Of a stretch of DNA of 64,000 bases, positions 50,055 through 62,127 are shown in pieces. The notes below the pieces were generated by a model. The model saw nothing but the letters and a program-made list of their open reading frames with translations. It was not told the DNA's origin and searched no databases. The position numbers and the translations under genes are program-made. The first letter of the stretch is position 1. Each line of letters starts with the position of its first letter. The DNA comes from Kalaharituber pfeilii (taxonomy: Eukaryota > Ascomycota > Pezizomycetes > Pezizales > Pezizaceae), in contig WHUZ01000025.1 of the NCBI GenBank assembly GCA_015179045.1, positions 496,001 through 560,000 of the forward strand. The letters run 5' to 3'.

Positions 50055-53000
50055 CTAGAACTTGACCCCAGCGAAGAAATTCTCTAAAACGTCATACTCC
50101 TCCCCATTCTCCGCCTTTCTTTTCCAATCCTTTCCCATGTCGCTCCACCTCTCAAAACCTTCTGGGCGGTTCTTCTGACTTCTGCATCGGAAAGCGAGGT
50201 GCTCCCCGGTTTGCACCTCCCCGCACCTGCACTTATCCGACTCAGCTGCCCCTATCCTCTTCAACCACACCGCACACCTCCCTCTCTCCAGGCGCAAGGC
50301 AGTGAAATTGGATACTGCTATCCTATTCCACTCCATGACCTTTCCTCCTCCAAAGCCGTCCACTTCTCTCTTCTCCTTCCTCCACGCCTTCACCCTCTGG
50401 CGCACCCCACTTCCGGTGGCCACCTCCTTCCCCTGCATCACCGTCCCCTTCTTCGCCCACTCATCCGCCTTCTCATTTCCTGCGATTCCGATGTGAGCCT
50501 TGACCCACATCAGCTTCGCATCCCCTCCCTTCTTCTTCCTCCTCGCTACGGCATCCACCACTCTCCTCACATCCTCGGTTTTCCCCTTTCCCTCCCTGCC
50601 TGCCTTCTGGATCGCCATGACGGCAGCCTCAGAATCTAAACAGATCAGTACAGGGACCTCCTCCTCCACACTCTCCAGCGCCTTTCTCACTCCCCTCACC
50701 TCCCCATCGAACACCGTCGCCGTTCTCCCCACCACCTCCGCCACGGCTGCCGACCTCCCCCACACCCCTGCTCCCACCTTGCTGTCCTCGATCTTGCTGC
50801 CGTCGGAGAAAAGGACTGCCCTTTTTCTTCCGGCTTCCCCGATCGCGGCTTCCCACTCCCCCCTCGTCTCCACTTCTCCTTTCCGCCTCTCCACCAATTC
50901 CACCTCCACCTTCTCACACCCCCCTCCCCACGAGATCTCCTCCCCCTCCTCCGAGAACCTCGCCCACTGACCTTGCCAGCGGTCCAGCACTGCTTCATAC
51001 CCCTCATTCTCGACCACCGCCCACTGCACCCCCCAGTCTCTCCAGTTTCTCGCCTCCTCCTCTCTCTCCTCACTCCCTCCGAAGTCGCCCGTGCAAAGCT
51101 CCGCCAGCTCTGACGGCGCCTCCACCTCCCGGACGATCGCCCTCGCTTGCGCGCCATCCAGGACCGTCTCCACGTCCTCCACTCCACACACCGCACTCAC
51201 CCCTCCTACCCCCGCTCCTCTCCCTCCTCCAGCCGCCTTCTTCAACACCTGCAGCTGGACTCTCTCCATCTCCTTCCTCCATTCCTTCTGTCCCCTCCAC
51301 CCGATCTCGCTTCCCCACATTGCAACCGCCCTCACCATCCCCGTGTAGGCTTGCCTCCAGCTGCGTGGAGACATCCCCCAGTTCCGGTTGCCCAGTCCCG
51401 AGAGAGCCCCCGCCAGCCTCCGCGCTCGGCTCAGCCTGTTTCGCCAATGTGCGCCAAAGGTCAAGTTCTCATCGAAGATGACCCCTAACCACTTTAGCAT
51501 CTCCCCCTCTTTCTTCCACCTCCTTCCCACCCCGAAGGTTATCATCTCCCACTTCGACTCCTCCAGCGGGATCTGGTCTTCCTCCGCCACCTCCGCCATC
51601 GCCACCTTCACCTTCTCCCTGAGCCGCCCCATATCCCAGTACCCGTGCCAGTCTAGGATCGTTGCTGCCAGGTCATCAACATACGATGGCACTTCTACCT
51701 CCGCCCCCATCGCCACCCCCCTCAGCCTTCTCTCCATCTTCTCAATGGTGGGTGCCATGAAGATGAGGAAGATGACCGGTGACAGTGGTGACCCTTGCGG
51801 AACCCCCACGTTCGACCTGCCCCTCCCTTTCTCCTCGCCGTCCCACCACACTCCGAACTCCCTGCCTCCCATAAACTCCTCCAGCCACCTCCGCTTCTTT
51901 CTCACCCCCTCGCTCCCCCTCTCCTCAATCCTTCTCAGGACCACCTCCTTCCTCACGATGTTAAAGCCTCCTTTAACATCCGCCGTCACCCACGCTGCTC
52001 TCCCCCCCCTGTGCAGGCACCTCTGCACCTTTGTTACCGCCCTCGCCATCGCCTGGATCGCATTCCTCCCCTTGCGTGCTCCTAGCTGGAGCCTGTGGAA
52101 GAGTCGGTCTTCTTTCTGTAGCCTGCTGGCCATGACTTTCTCCCCGATCTTCCCGATACAGTTAATCAGGTTGATTGGCCTCCACGCTTTCGCCGTCTTG
52201 ATGTCCTTGCCCGGCTTCGGTATCATGACGACCCTCATCTCTCTCCACTCCGCTGGGGTCCTGTTCCGGATCCAGTTTTCGGCGATCTCCCTCACTAACT
52301 CATCCCCGATGGGAGTCTTCAGGGCAGCTTTGATCAATCGGTATCCGATTCCGTCGGTCCCGGTGCCGAATTGTTTTTGGTGCCCTGCAACGCAGCCCTC
52401 ACTTCTCCTTCTACTCTCTCCCTCTCCCTCTCATCCCCCTCCCCCCGCTTCCCCCCCCCACCTCCTCCCCCGCTCTGCCTCCCCCTCTTCCCTCCACGCA
52501 AAATTCCTCTCCACCAGCGCCCTCACCTTCTCTCCGTCCCCCTCCAACTCCCTCCCCTCCTCATCTTTCAACCTTCCCATCCTCTCCTTTCCTCCGAAAG
52601 GGTCCTTCGCCACCCTCACCACCCTCCATGGGTCGCTATACCCTTCCTCTTCTACGAACTCCCTCCAGCACTTCTTCTTCTCCTCCCGACCTTCCACTTC
52701 ATCCTTTGCACCGCCGCCTTCCAACCCCTCACCCTCTCCCCCTCCGTCAACCTCGCTCTGGCCCCTATCCCCCCCCGTGCCAGCCTGTTGACTTCTTTCC
52801 TCATCTCCTCTATCTCTTCCGTCCACCACCTCTTGCTCCTCCCCCCCACTCTCACCTCTTTCTCTAGGGACCTCTTCCACCTTTTCAGCCTCTCGTATGC
52901 GGTCCCTCCCCCCACCCTCTCCAACCACTCCTTCCTTTCCTCCTCCTCCCACTCCCCCCCCCACCCCTCTACCTCCTCTTCCATCCTCTCCCAGTCAACC

Positions 53001-53797
53001 CTCACTACCCTGTTCTCCCCTTCTTCCACCTCCCCCTCTCCCCTGAATTCTATCACCAGCCCCGAGTGGTCCGACCCCACATCCACCAGGCCCACCCGGT
53101 CCACCGTCACTCCCCTTACCCACACCAAGTCGATCCTCGACTCTCTCAACCTCCCTCCACTTCCCTCCTCCACGTTGCTTCCCTTTCTCCCACCAAGGTG
53201 AAGCCAGCCCCCTCCATCCTCTCCCTCAGAATCCTGCCCCTCCCACTCTCCTCCACCCCTTCCAGACTCCACGCCGGGCTGTGCGCGTTCCAGTCCCCCA
53301 CTAGGACGCACCTGCCCTGCACCTCTACACTCCTTCCAGCCACCTCTCAAACTCCTCGTTCCTCCATCCCCATCCACATATACCCCCCCTACTGCCACCC
53401 CCTCCCTCTCTCCCCATACTATATTCCCGTCGCCCCTCCTCCCCCCTCTCCCCCCTCTCCGCTCCCATCCTACCACCCTCGTCTCCTTCCCGACCCCCCC
53501 GATCCTCTTCAGGCTTGGGTGCCCCCCCACTTTCCATCCCCCCACTTCTTCCCTTTTCCACACTTCTCCCTCAAAGCCCAAGTCCCACCCTTCCTTGAAC
53601 ATGGTCTCCCTCCACACATGCCCCCCACCGACGATCCCCCAACATTCTGGTACCCTACCTTCACCATACTGGTCTGGGTACCCCGCTGCTCTCTGCTTCC
53701 CACCCCCCATCAAGCAGGCCTCCGTCCCCAAAAATATCTCCCAACCCCACCCCCGGTGCATGTATAGACCCCGCCATGTCCCTTCTGTCATCCACAT
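50055..53797 (-). pseudogene. LINE-G ORF2: endonuclease, RT, RNase H (frameshifted)
   Basis: The APE-type endonuclease is recognisable in pieces: KVGYQNVGG near 53650, GDWNAHSPAWS near 53290, and RIDLVWVRG with GSDHSGL near 53130-53060, in alternating frames. A linker with KRWWTEEIEEMRKEVNRLAR precedes RT. A lost C in a CCC run near 52360 separates this from the 760-residue C-terminal part (52337-50055). That part holds VTADVKGGFN, GVPQGSPLSP, YVDDL, RNase H (FSDGS, DGEV, CLDSEA, GNEKADEWA) and a CRCGEVQTGEHLAFRC knuckle. At least four indels. Confidence 0.9.
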
Positions 53798-56582
53798 CCA
53801 TCCTCTCTCCTCCCTTTCTCTCCTTCATCCACTCCACCAACTCCAACGCTCTCGCCTCCGCATCCCAGTCCTCTGACAGGACTCCCGAAAACTTTACTTC
53901 CCCCTTCCCCCCCACCTCCGTTTGCTTCCCCTTCCCCTTCCCCCCTTCCACTTTCATTGCCTTACTGCCCTCCTCCTGTTTCTTCTTCATCGGGGTCTCC
54001 TCCACTCTCTCCCTCTTCTGGCTTTGATTTGGAGTGACCGGTTTCGGCCTCTCCATGCACATCCTTGCAATGTGCCCCCACCCTCCGCAACAGTAACAGG
54101 TCATCACCCCCTTCTTAAACTTACACTCCCTCGCTAAATGACCTTTCTTTCCGCAGTTGTAGCAACCCATCCCTGGCTCCCCTGGTTGCTCGCCTGCGTC
54201 CCAACTACCTGCACCTGCACTCCTGCCCCTGGTGCTCCAAACCCCACGCTTGGATGCACCACCTGCACCCCTGCTGGGTACCCCTTCCTGCCGCCACTCC
54301 TCCTCCCTGCTGCCTCTGCTGCTGCTGCTGCCCGCCGCCGCCGCTGCCGCCATGTTGGCGTAGCTCACTTGCACGTCTCCCTGCATGTGCACTCCCGGCT
54401 TATACCTCTCTACCACCCTCCTCACTCCTCTCCACACCAGGCCCTTCTTCAAAACTGTCACCGCCTCGTCCGCGTCCACCACCTCAAACTTTACTTGGGA
54501 AACTCTTGGTTTCCCCATGGGTGGGACTGCACCGAAACGTACCGGTGGTCTCAAGCCGAACTTGACGTCCGGATTCTTCTCTCTTAGCATCCTCCTCATC
54601 TTCTCCACCTCCTCCGTCCCCTCCTCATAATCAACTCCCTTCAGCACCAGGGGACCGCGTTTTTATTGTGGACCTCCACCCTCACGAGGTCCTCCCCAAA
54701 GATGAGGCGCATCCATTCGCCGAACCTCTCCATCACCTCCTTCTGGCTCTCCTTCTCCTCTATATCCACCAGGAACCAAGTCCTTTCGAACTTGGACACT
54801 GCCGGGTTCCTCTCCACTCTCGCTATCCTCCACCCTCTCTCCTCCGCTCCCTTCCCCATTGCCTCCCAGAGAGACTCACACCTCTTCATGAGGATGTTTC
54901 TCTCCTCCGTCCCCTCCTTTCCAAAAGGCACTGCCGCCTTGTGGATGGTCCTTAGTGTCCTCTTCCACAACTTCCTCCCCTTCACAATCGTCCAGTTCTC
55001 CCCCTCAATTCTCTTCTCCGCCTCTCTTGCTGCTTTCTCCGCCTCCTCCTTCAGCTTCCTCTCCTCCTCCTCCAACTTTTTGAGCTCTTCCTGCGAGCTC
55101 CCCGGTGTCCCAATTACGTGCGTCACCTTATTCAGAACCTCCACCCTCTTCACTGCTGCCTTCCTTTCTTCCTCAATCTTTCTCCGGCTCTCTACCTCCG
55201 CTTCCTTCTGCTTCTCTTCTTCCCTCCTCTTCTTCTTTTCCTGCTCCTCCTGCCACTTCCGTATCTCCCGGATCTCATTCTCCTTCTTCCTCCTCTTCTC
55301 CTCCTCAGCTTTCTCCTCCTCCCTCCTCCTCTTCTCCCTCTCCAGTTTCCTCTCTTCCTTTCCTGATGCCAGACCCATCGCTACGTGCATTTCTGCCACC
55401 ATCCTCTCCAACGCCCCTAACCTCTCCTGCGTCTCTGTCTCCGCCTTCTCCCTCACCCCCTTTCTAACTGCCTTCGCCTCTTCCTTCCAGTTGCTCACCT
55501 CCCTCCCCGTCATCTTCCACCTCCGATGATACTCGAAAGCCGTGTCGCCTTTCCCCACCCTTCCTCTCAGCTCCCCCCATCCCTTCTCGAAGACCTCTGT
55601 CCCCAAGATTGCTCCTACCTTCTCCCACACCTCTCTTACCGCCTTCTGATGACCTTTCTTCCCTTCCTTCCCGAGTGCTTCTCCCCTCCTGTTTAGCACC
55701 TGTGCTGCGTGCATGAGCGCTAGAACCTCCTTCGCCCCCTCCTCCAAAGCTCCCCCTTCTTCCTCCTCCCCCTTGCTCTCCTCCCCCGAGACTTCCTCAT
55801 CCTCCCCTTCCCCGTCCTCCATCTCCCCTTCCTCTTCTCCCATTTCCTCGTCTTCTTCCTCCTCCTCCCCCTCCTCCTCTCTTACCACCGGCAGGTCCAC
55901 CTTCGGCACTACCGGTCCATATTCCGGTTGGGAGTCCTGGATCTCCAAGGTCCCCCCGCTGCTCGCTCCCCTCCCCCTGCCATCACACGGGGATGGGCTC
56001 CTACTCCTGTCCCTCCCTCTCTCGCCTCCCCTCCTCCCCCAACTCATCATGACCCTGGTGGTCCTCGGAGTCTCCTGCTGTCTCGCAAAAAACTACCTGA
56101 GGCCCCTTTCTCACCACAATGCATTCCCGCGTTGCATTGTCTAGAACTTCCACATCCTTCTGTATCTCTATCCCATCTGCTCCATCCTCATATTTCCTAA
56201 ACATCGCCGCGTCTTCACTCCAGACCCGCACCACTTCTGCCACGTCCGTAATGCTCCTGAGCTCCTCAGTCTTTACCCAGCTCACCTCCGGTACCCCTCT
56301 CCTCTGTGCTGCCTCCACCGCATCCTTCCTCAGCTCCTCGATCATATCGAGTTGCCCATCGTATTCTCCTCCCTTTTTCCATGCCCTCTCCACTCTCTGC
56401 TTCACCGTCGTAACATCCTCTGCCTCTCCCACATTTGCCAGCCACCACTCCTTTGTCTCCCACTTATGCACCTCATCGATGCTCCAAACTTCATTTCTGT
56501 CAATGACAAAAACCTCCCCTGTCCACCCATCCCCCACCGGTCCAAGGAACTCCAGCCTTGGGTTTCCCCCTTCTACCGACAT
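53661..56582 (-). pseudogene. LINE-G ORF1: long Gag-like protein with two zinc knuckles
   Basis: Three overlapping frames. 56582-56001 starts MSVEGGNPRLEFLGPVGDGW. 56050-54641 has a long acidic Glu/Asp stretch, then a highly charged predicted coiled coil (EKRRREEEKAEEEKRRKK). 54647-53661 has CYNCGKKGHLAREC and CYCCGGWGHIARMC, two CCHC knuckles. A one-base change in a T6 run near 56095 and another near 54650 would join them into about 950-1000 residues. It probably binds LINE RNA in a ribonucleoprotein particle. The end overlaps the start of ORF2. Confidence 0.85.
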
Positions 56583-56640
56583 TCTTTTCCTTTCCTCTCC
56601 TTCCTGTCCTCCTTCTCCTGCCTTCCTATTGTAACTTCCC

Positions 56641-57953
56641 TTTTTCGGGAAGTCGCCGCTTTGGGAGTAGCTCCGTGCGCTATTCCAAAATCGAAGGTGG
56701 TCTGCCGTCTAGCTCGCTTCTGTTCTTGGTCGTCGTCTGCTGCCGATCGGCCGATTTAACACCTGTTCGCAAAGTCTTTGCTACACTAGCTCGAAATCGG
56801 TCCTAAAGGTCAGCACCAGCGGGGCTTTGCTGGCACCAATCAGGCGCGAGCCCCCCGCTTCCCAGAATTTGTATGGGAAGAACTTCGAAAAGTCCCAAAA
56901 ACTTAACCTTCAAAAAGCGTGCTGTAGATTCTGGATTTCTGTAAATTCGAGTCGATATTCTTTCTCAGGCGGTCCTGAGCTTCGTATTGATGTAACTTTC
57001 GGATTTCTGGTGCGCTGGGAAGATGGTTTTCTTCCAAGCGCGCGTTCTGTAAAAGTTGTTGTCGGTGGCTCGATGACCTATAAAAGGAGGATAAAAACCG
57101 AATCTTTTCATGATTTGCTAAAAAGATGTTGTAATTGGGTATGGCTGAAGCATGCTCAACAAGTCAAATATATATGCTGCGGATGAACTACCTACACTAC
57201 AGAAAAGATGAACCGTACAAACATAAGTACTGCATATAACCCTTTTCTCTCAAGTCTTGTCAACCTCAACTAATGTCAAGAGTTAATATTCTGAAGTTCC
57301 ATAGCCCAATTTGTCTATGACGGCCTTCATACGATTAGCATAATACGTCATGCAACCCTATGGTCGATTCACTGTTTTTCAATTCCTGGGCGTCCTCCTC
57401 AGTCGCAAGTGCTGAATTGTAACTCCATATCATCTGGAAAGCTCAACGTTGATCAGTTACGTTCAAATGCGATGATTGCCCTTAGCAAAATATGAATCAG
57501 AAAAAGCAGAAAGCGTGATGATAACGACAAGAAGCATTTTCCAATCACAGCACTCTGTTGCTCACCAGCTTACTGAACAGGTAGGCATTCATAAGTAGTC
57601 GTAAAGACGATCCATGTCAGAATTTAAAGGCACTTGTATGGACCTGAAATTTCATCATGACGTTCTTTGTTATAAGGAAAGAAAAACATGAATTAGCTCG
57701 ACCTAGTTCAGGATGTTGAAATGCTACCTCTTAATTGTGGTTTAGCTGAAGATTCCAAGTCTCTGTTAGGTAGAATTAGCCTCGATGCTCATCAATATGT
57801 ATCTCCGCCATCTTCATGTTAAACTTGAGTTTAGGTGACTTAGACCACACTTACTACAGCCCTTGTAGTTGGTATGGCCAATCATGTCATTATATCCTTA
57901 ACCATGTGCGTGCTGCTAATCCCATGAAATTGCACTAGGCATGCAGCACACTG

Positions 57954-57957
<4 letters not shown>
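56641..57957. other. LINE-G leader and unassigned sequence
   Basis: The first ~150-500 bp may be the LINE-G 5' UTR. The rest is unique sequence without a supported gene. Confidence 0.4.
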
Positions 57958-57999
<42 letters not shown>

Positions 58000-58011
58000 C
58001 ATTAATCGCAT
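57958..58011 (-). mobile_element. Minimal type 2 insertion: poly(T) plus ~14 nt
   Basis: About 40 T residues, then ATCATTAATCGCATG, flanked by GCAGCACACTGGAGT (57943-57957) and GCCGCACACTTGAGT (58012-58026), a TSD with two mismatches. Only the terminal box of the LINE tail was copied. Confidence 0.8.
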
Positions 58012-61000
58012 GCCGCACACTTGAGTATGTCGAAGACTCATAATGAGTTTCAAAAAGGTCTAGAGGCACAGAGGGGTAGAGAAATGGAGATGTTCTTCTA
58101 CCAGCCAGAGTAGCATCAATGGTTAGAAAATCGAATTATTAGTGGCCTTGTCAATGGGCTGCATGCGCCGCTAAAGTGGCGTACAGTTGTTGTGGTTGAT
58201 GAATCGCTGGCTATATTATAGCCTTATGAGTGCGCTGAAGTGAAAGGAGCTCGAGACTGAAGGTGAGACTGAAGATGGGAGACCCAACAATTCGAGAAAG
58301 ACAGTTATTGCAGGTAGGTTCTATAAGACTCTACTTAATTAAGAAATTTACAGAATTACGTAAGTGAACATTGGCTAATCGTATCATGCAAGATCGAGGC
58401 TAGTAGCGGGGGGTAAGTCCGTGGCATACCTGCAAGTACTTGTATGTGGCGCGGCTGGATGCTGTGGGCAGACGAAGGTTACAAGACCCCTTCTCACTGC
58501 AGTAGTGCCGATAATATACATTCTCTCCGGTCGGAGGTCGAGCCAACAAGATAAAACGCCCTGTAATAGCGAATAGCGGCAATAAAGCGGAGTTACGTGG
58601 TATTATTTTTTTTATTTTATTTTTATTTTATTTTTATTTAATTTTCTTATTTTCTTTTAGAAATGACTATGTATTCTCAACTGGTATAGCAACTTCCCAG
58701 TGGTTGAGCAACAAATGCCGAGACCACTCACCATGTAGCAGCCTTGTGACTAAGCTACGCCACACTACATTTTGGCAGCCTACTAGCGTACTAGTTCCAG
58801 CCCGGTACCTTCACAAGTTACTGATACTTATAGAGCATGGTATACATGAGACTAATGGTACACTACCTCAAACGAATTCATTACTGATTCCTAGCTCTGC
58901 ACACAGAGTGTTTTTAGAACTGCTGGGCATGAGAATTGTGAAATATCATGTGGAGAACTGCTAACCAAAAGGAAACAAACACAAAATTGCAGCAGAAAAT
59001 TAAATAAAAATCAGATTGTCCATGTTCCCCGGGGTTGTTGTGGTATGCAAATTTGAACCGGCTGCACTATGAGCAGTCATGTCAGTCCAATAGCAACATC
59101 AAGTATAAGCGAAATTTAAGTGATATTTCTGAGGTGATAAAGGATCAATGGTGAGGCAGGGCGAGATACTAGTCTCTACTTGTGTCATTAATCGGTCTCA
59201 AGGTAAGTACTAGTGTCTTATAGCTCTCTCTTAAGAGAAGCAAGGCTACGTCAATGGGATTGCGCTTGCTTCATCCAGATGAAACACATGATGACAGGTA
59301 ACTGCGGAAGCTAAGAATGCATATGGAACGTTAGCTTCAGATGTAGGGTCGGTGGTTGTTGTGCTAACAACATATAAAGGAGCACATAGATGTACCTTTG
59401 CAGGTGGAAAGGTGATAGTCCCAGGCTACATTTGTGAAAATGCCAAGATTTGACTGACGCAATGGAGGCTAGGGTACTGTGTAAATATACGGTACGGAGT
59501 TAATCCCGGTTGCGCTGATGCTTAGCATACGACTCCCGTTGGTGAGACAGTTTCCAGAATTTGCTGCAGTGAGGATTGCTTGCAACGTAGCTAGATCCCT
59601 TCTGTTAGGTGATTGGTTCAAAGGCTCTACTCTATAGCTTGCCGAGGCCACTATCAGTGCTCCAGAACATTACTGAAGCCAGATTATTGCTTTCTCTATA
59701 TGTTTCACCGCTTAGAACGCTGCGGTCTTCGCTACTGGTAGCAAATTTTGGAGAGTCTCAAGAATTGAGAATGGATACTTGAAATCAAGCATTGTTGGTC
59801 AGTGTTTACTATTATGGTCTTTGAATACCTAGGCCTACCCAGAACCAATCAGCTACATGATGCAATTCAAATGCAATGCCAAGATACAATATCATTGCCG
59901 TAGCAACTGCCAATTGTGTGCAAAGTTGGCTGGGACATGATGTAAGGACTTCAGAATGAAATCCCTATTGCTTCCTAGCGCCCTGGTTACAATATTACCT
60001 AGAGGCGTTTTTGCTTGTGAACTAATTCCCCCCCACCCCCCTCCTCCCGTTGGAGTCAGGCTACCTTCTCCTCCGCTTCCTGGAACATGCATCCTTGGGC
60101 CTGCAAAATAGTGAAGTAAAATCTCAGTCCTGTGGGGCCGATCACGGGATCAATTAGCTTTTCGAGAACACAGCCCGTTCATGCCTTGTGTAACACCAAG
60201 CTTCTCGAAGCCGGACCCTAACCAGGGAAAGCAAACAAGGCTCTGGATATTAAATACAAAAAATCAGCACTTAGCCTTTCATTTCTAGCAAGTCTGGAGA
60301 TGATGCAAGATAGCCTTGCGCAGAATGGTGACTATGATACTGAAATGACGATGGTTTTAAGGTGGTTAACAAAAGACTTGGCTAAGGGACAGTCCAATAT
60401 GATTAAGCACACAGGTTCCTGACATTACACGTGCATCTAGATCTTAACGTAAAAGTTAGGGTGTCGGATATTATAATTACAGATCTATATAGACTCACAT
60501 TGACATATTCCACAAAACCTCAGATTGACCGTCATTGGCCGGGAAGTTGGTCGGAGAATTTCCCCGGTTGGTTACTGGGCTTTCGGAGGTTCATTAACAA
60601 CATGGATGCGCGGGACTGGGGCTGTAACAGGTACTTTCCATTACAATATGCACCATTCTGTGTGTCAATTAAAGTATTGTACATCACTGATAGAGGCTAT
60701 CTGTTTTAGCAGTACATACTTGTATTACCTGTATCATATCATATTAGTAGCCTCAAAGTGATTCATGTTGAAACATGTTGTATACGCGCAGATATCGACA
60801 ATTCTCACTCTTTTTTTTTTTTTTGTTTTTTTTTTTAAGGAGTGTTGGAATCAACTATAGCGGAAATGTTTGTTGGATTGTCTTTGTCCTTCAACGGTAC
60901 ACTTAGAAACACAGTAGTTGATCGTTTATAAGCAATGATTTTTTTATTTTTATTTTTTTTTTAAAAAAAAAAGGAAATCTAAGTACTACTGTCACTAAGT

Positions 61001-62022
61001 ACAATATATCACTCACTTTATTCCTGGGATACACAAGTAATAGCAGCAGGCGCCGGCTCCAAACAAAGAATGTTCGCCCTATCATTCGCGAATGGACAGA
61101 TTCGAGAGAATGGGCTTTTTTATTTGAACTCTCCGAAGCGAAGTGCGATGATCACATAACAGTTAGCAAACACAGCAGAGCCTTGTCATTGGGCTCTCTC
61201 CCCTTCCCAGATTTGTAAATAAGGCCAAATCAGGGCTTATATTCTTAGCGAAATGCGCTGCCAGTCAGTTCATGTCAACAGCAAGCCTTACCGGTAGTTT
61301 TTGTAGCATCTTTGGCATTAGTTTATTCGGATCACATGAACTTGGGAAGGGAAAAAGGTAAGCATAGACAGTTTTGAATTATAGAATGTATGTGGGGGGG
61401 CTTGGTGGCAGGACCATATACGCCGACCGGGGAGGAGTGCCGGAGAATTACTGCTAGTACCGCTTTCTAGAGCTCTGCGCGGCGATGAGGCAGAATGTTC
61501 TACCTTCTAGTCTAGTTACCAGATGCCAGCTTGATTGTTCTATCTGTACACTGCTGCTTGGGTGCCATTGAGAATATCATTGTTTTTCACAATTGACTCA
61601 ATTCGGACGACTTGATGTAGATCAAGATAATTGACTACTAATATGTTGCTTCATCGCAACCGGAGGTCGAGAAACCTAGTAGTGTTCTGATATAAGCACT
61701 TTACAAGTTCAAGATTAGTGTAGCAGACGCACAATGGCGCACTGGAACCAGGTTGAGGGTACCAGAACAACAGTCAGGTTACACGCCACCGCGTAAATTA
61801 ACTTGCTCCTAGTACCCCTAGTACTATCACTTGCTTTGATCATAATCATCAACCGCGCCTGTACACGCGGGAATGCAGGAGGTACAGTCATACTCAAGTA
61901 GAGATGAACACTTAGAAAATTTCTCTACGAAAACCATATCAAGTACTAAGGAATTTTTAGGGGTTTGTGTTGAGGCAACTTTTTCTAAAAGCACTAAGGT
62001 AATTGGACTGTAACAGGGAGTT
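58012..62022. other. Gene-poor unique region
   Basis: Only short ORFs. T/A-rich runs at 58602-58660, 60810-60836 and 60938-60972. I see no domain, RNA gene or repeat family from elsewhere in the window. Confidence 0.5.
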
Positions 62023-62036
62023 AAGTTAGCTCGATC

Positions 62037-62113
62037 TTTTTTTTTTTTTTTTTTTTTTTATTTCAGTACTCGCGTGCCGCCTTGTAGGCTATGGCGAGGG
62101 TTTAGATACATGC
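62037..62113 (-). mobile_element. Tail-only type 2 insertion (77 bp)
   Basis: Poly(T), TTTCAGTACTCGCGTGCCGC, GTAGGCTATGGCGAGGG. Perfect TSD AAGTTAGCTCGATC at 62023-62036 and 62114-62127. It extends about 20 nt further 5' than the other tail-only copies. Confidence 0.92.
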
Positions 62114-62127
62114 AAGTTAGCTCGATC

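Larger units (their letters stand above)
49901..56640 (-). mobile_element. LINE-G, near full-length type 1 LINE
   Basis: Poly(T) 49901-49921, type 1 tail, ORF2 then ORF1 on the - strand. It is the only copy here with ORF1, endonuclease, RT and RNase H together, about 6.7 kb. Strong strand asymmetry: the sense strand is G-rich. The 5' end is not defined; the ORF1 ATG is at 56582 and no TSD matching the left flank was found to 57300. Confidence 0.9.

Noticed and set aside
51388..53201. Long plus-strand ORFs (467 and 276 codons)
   Set aside because: Antisense of LINE-G ORF2; low-complexity Pro/Ser composition.
54666..56144. Plus-strand Ser/Leu-rich ORFs with apparent hydrophobic segments
   Set aside because: Antisense of the Glu/Lys-rich ORF1 coiled coil; the hydrophobicity is a codon artefact.
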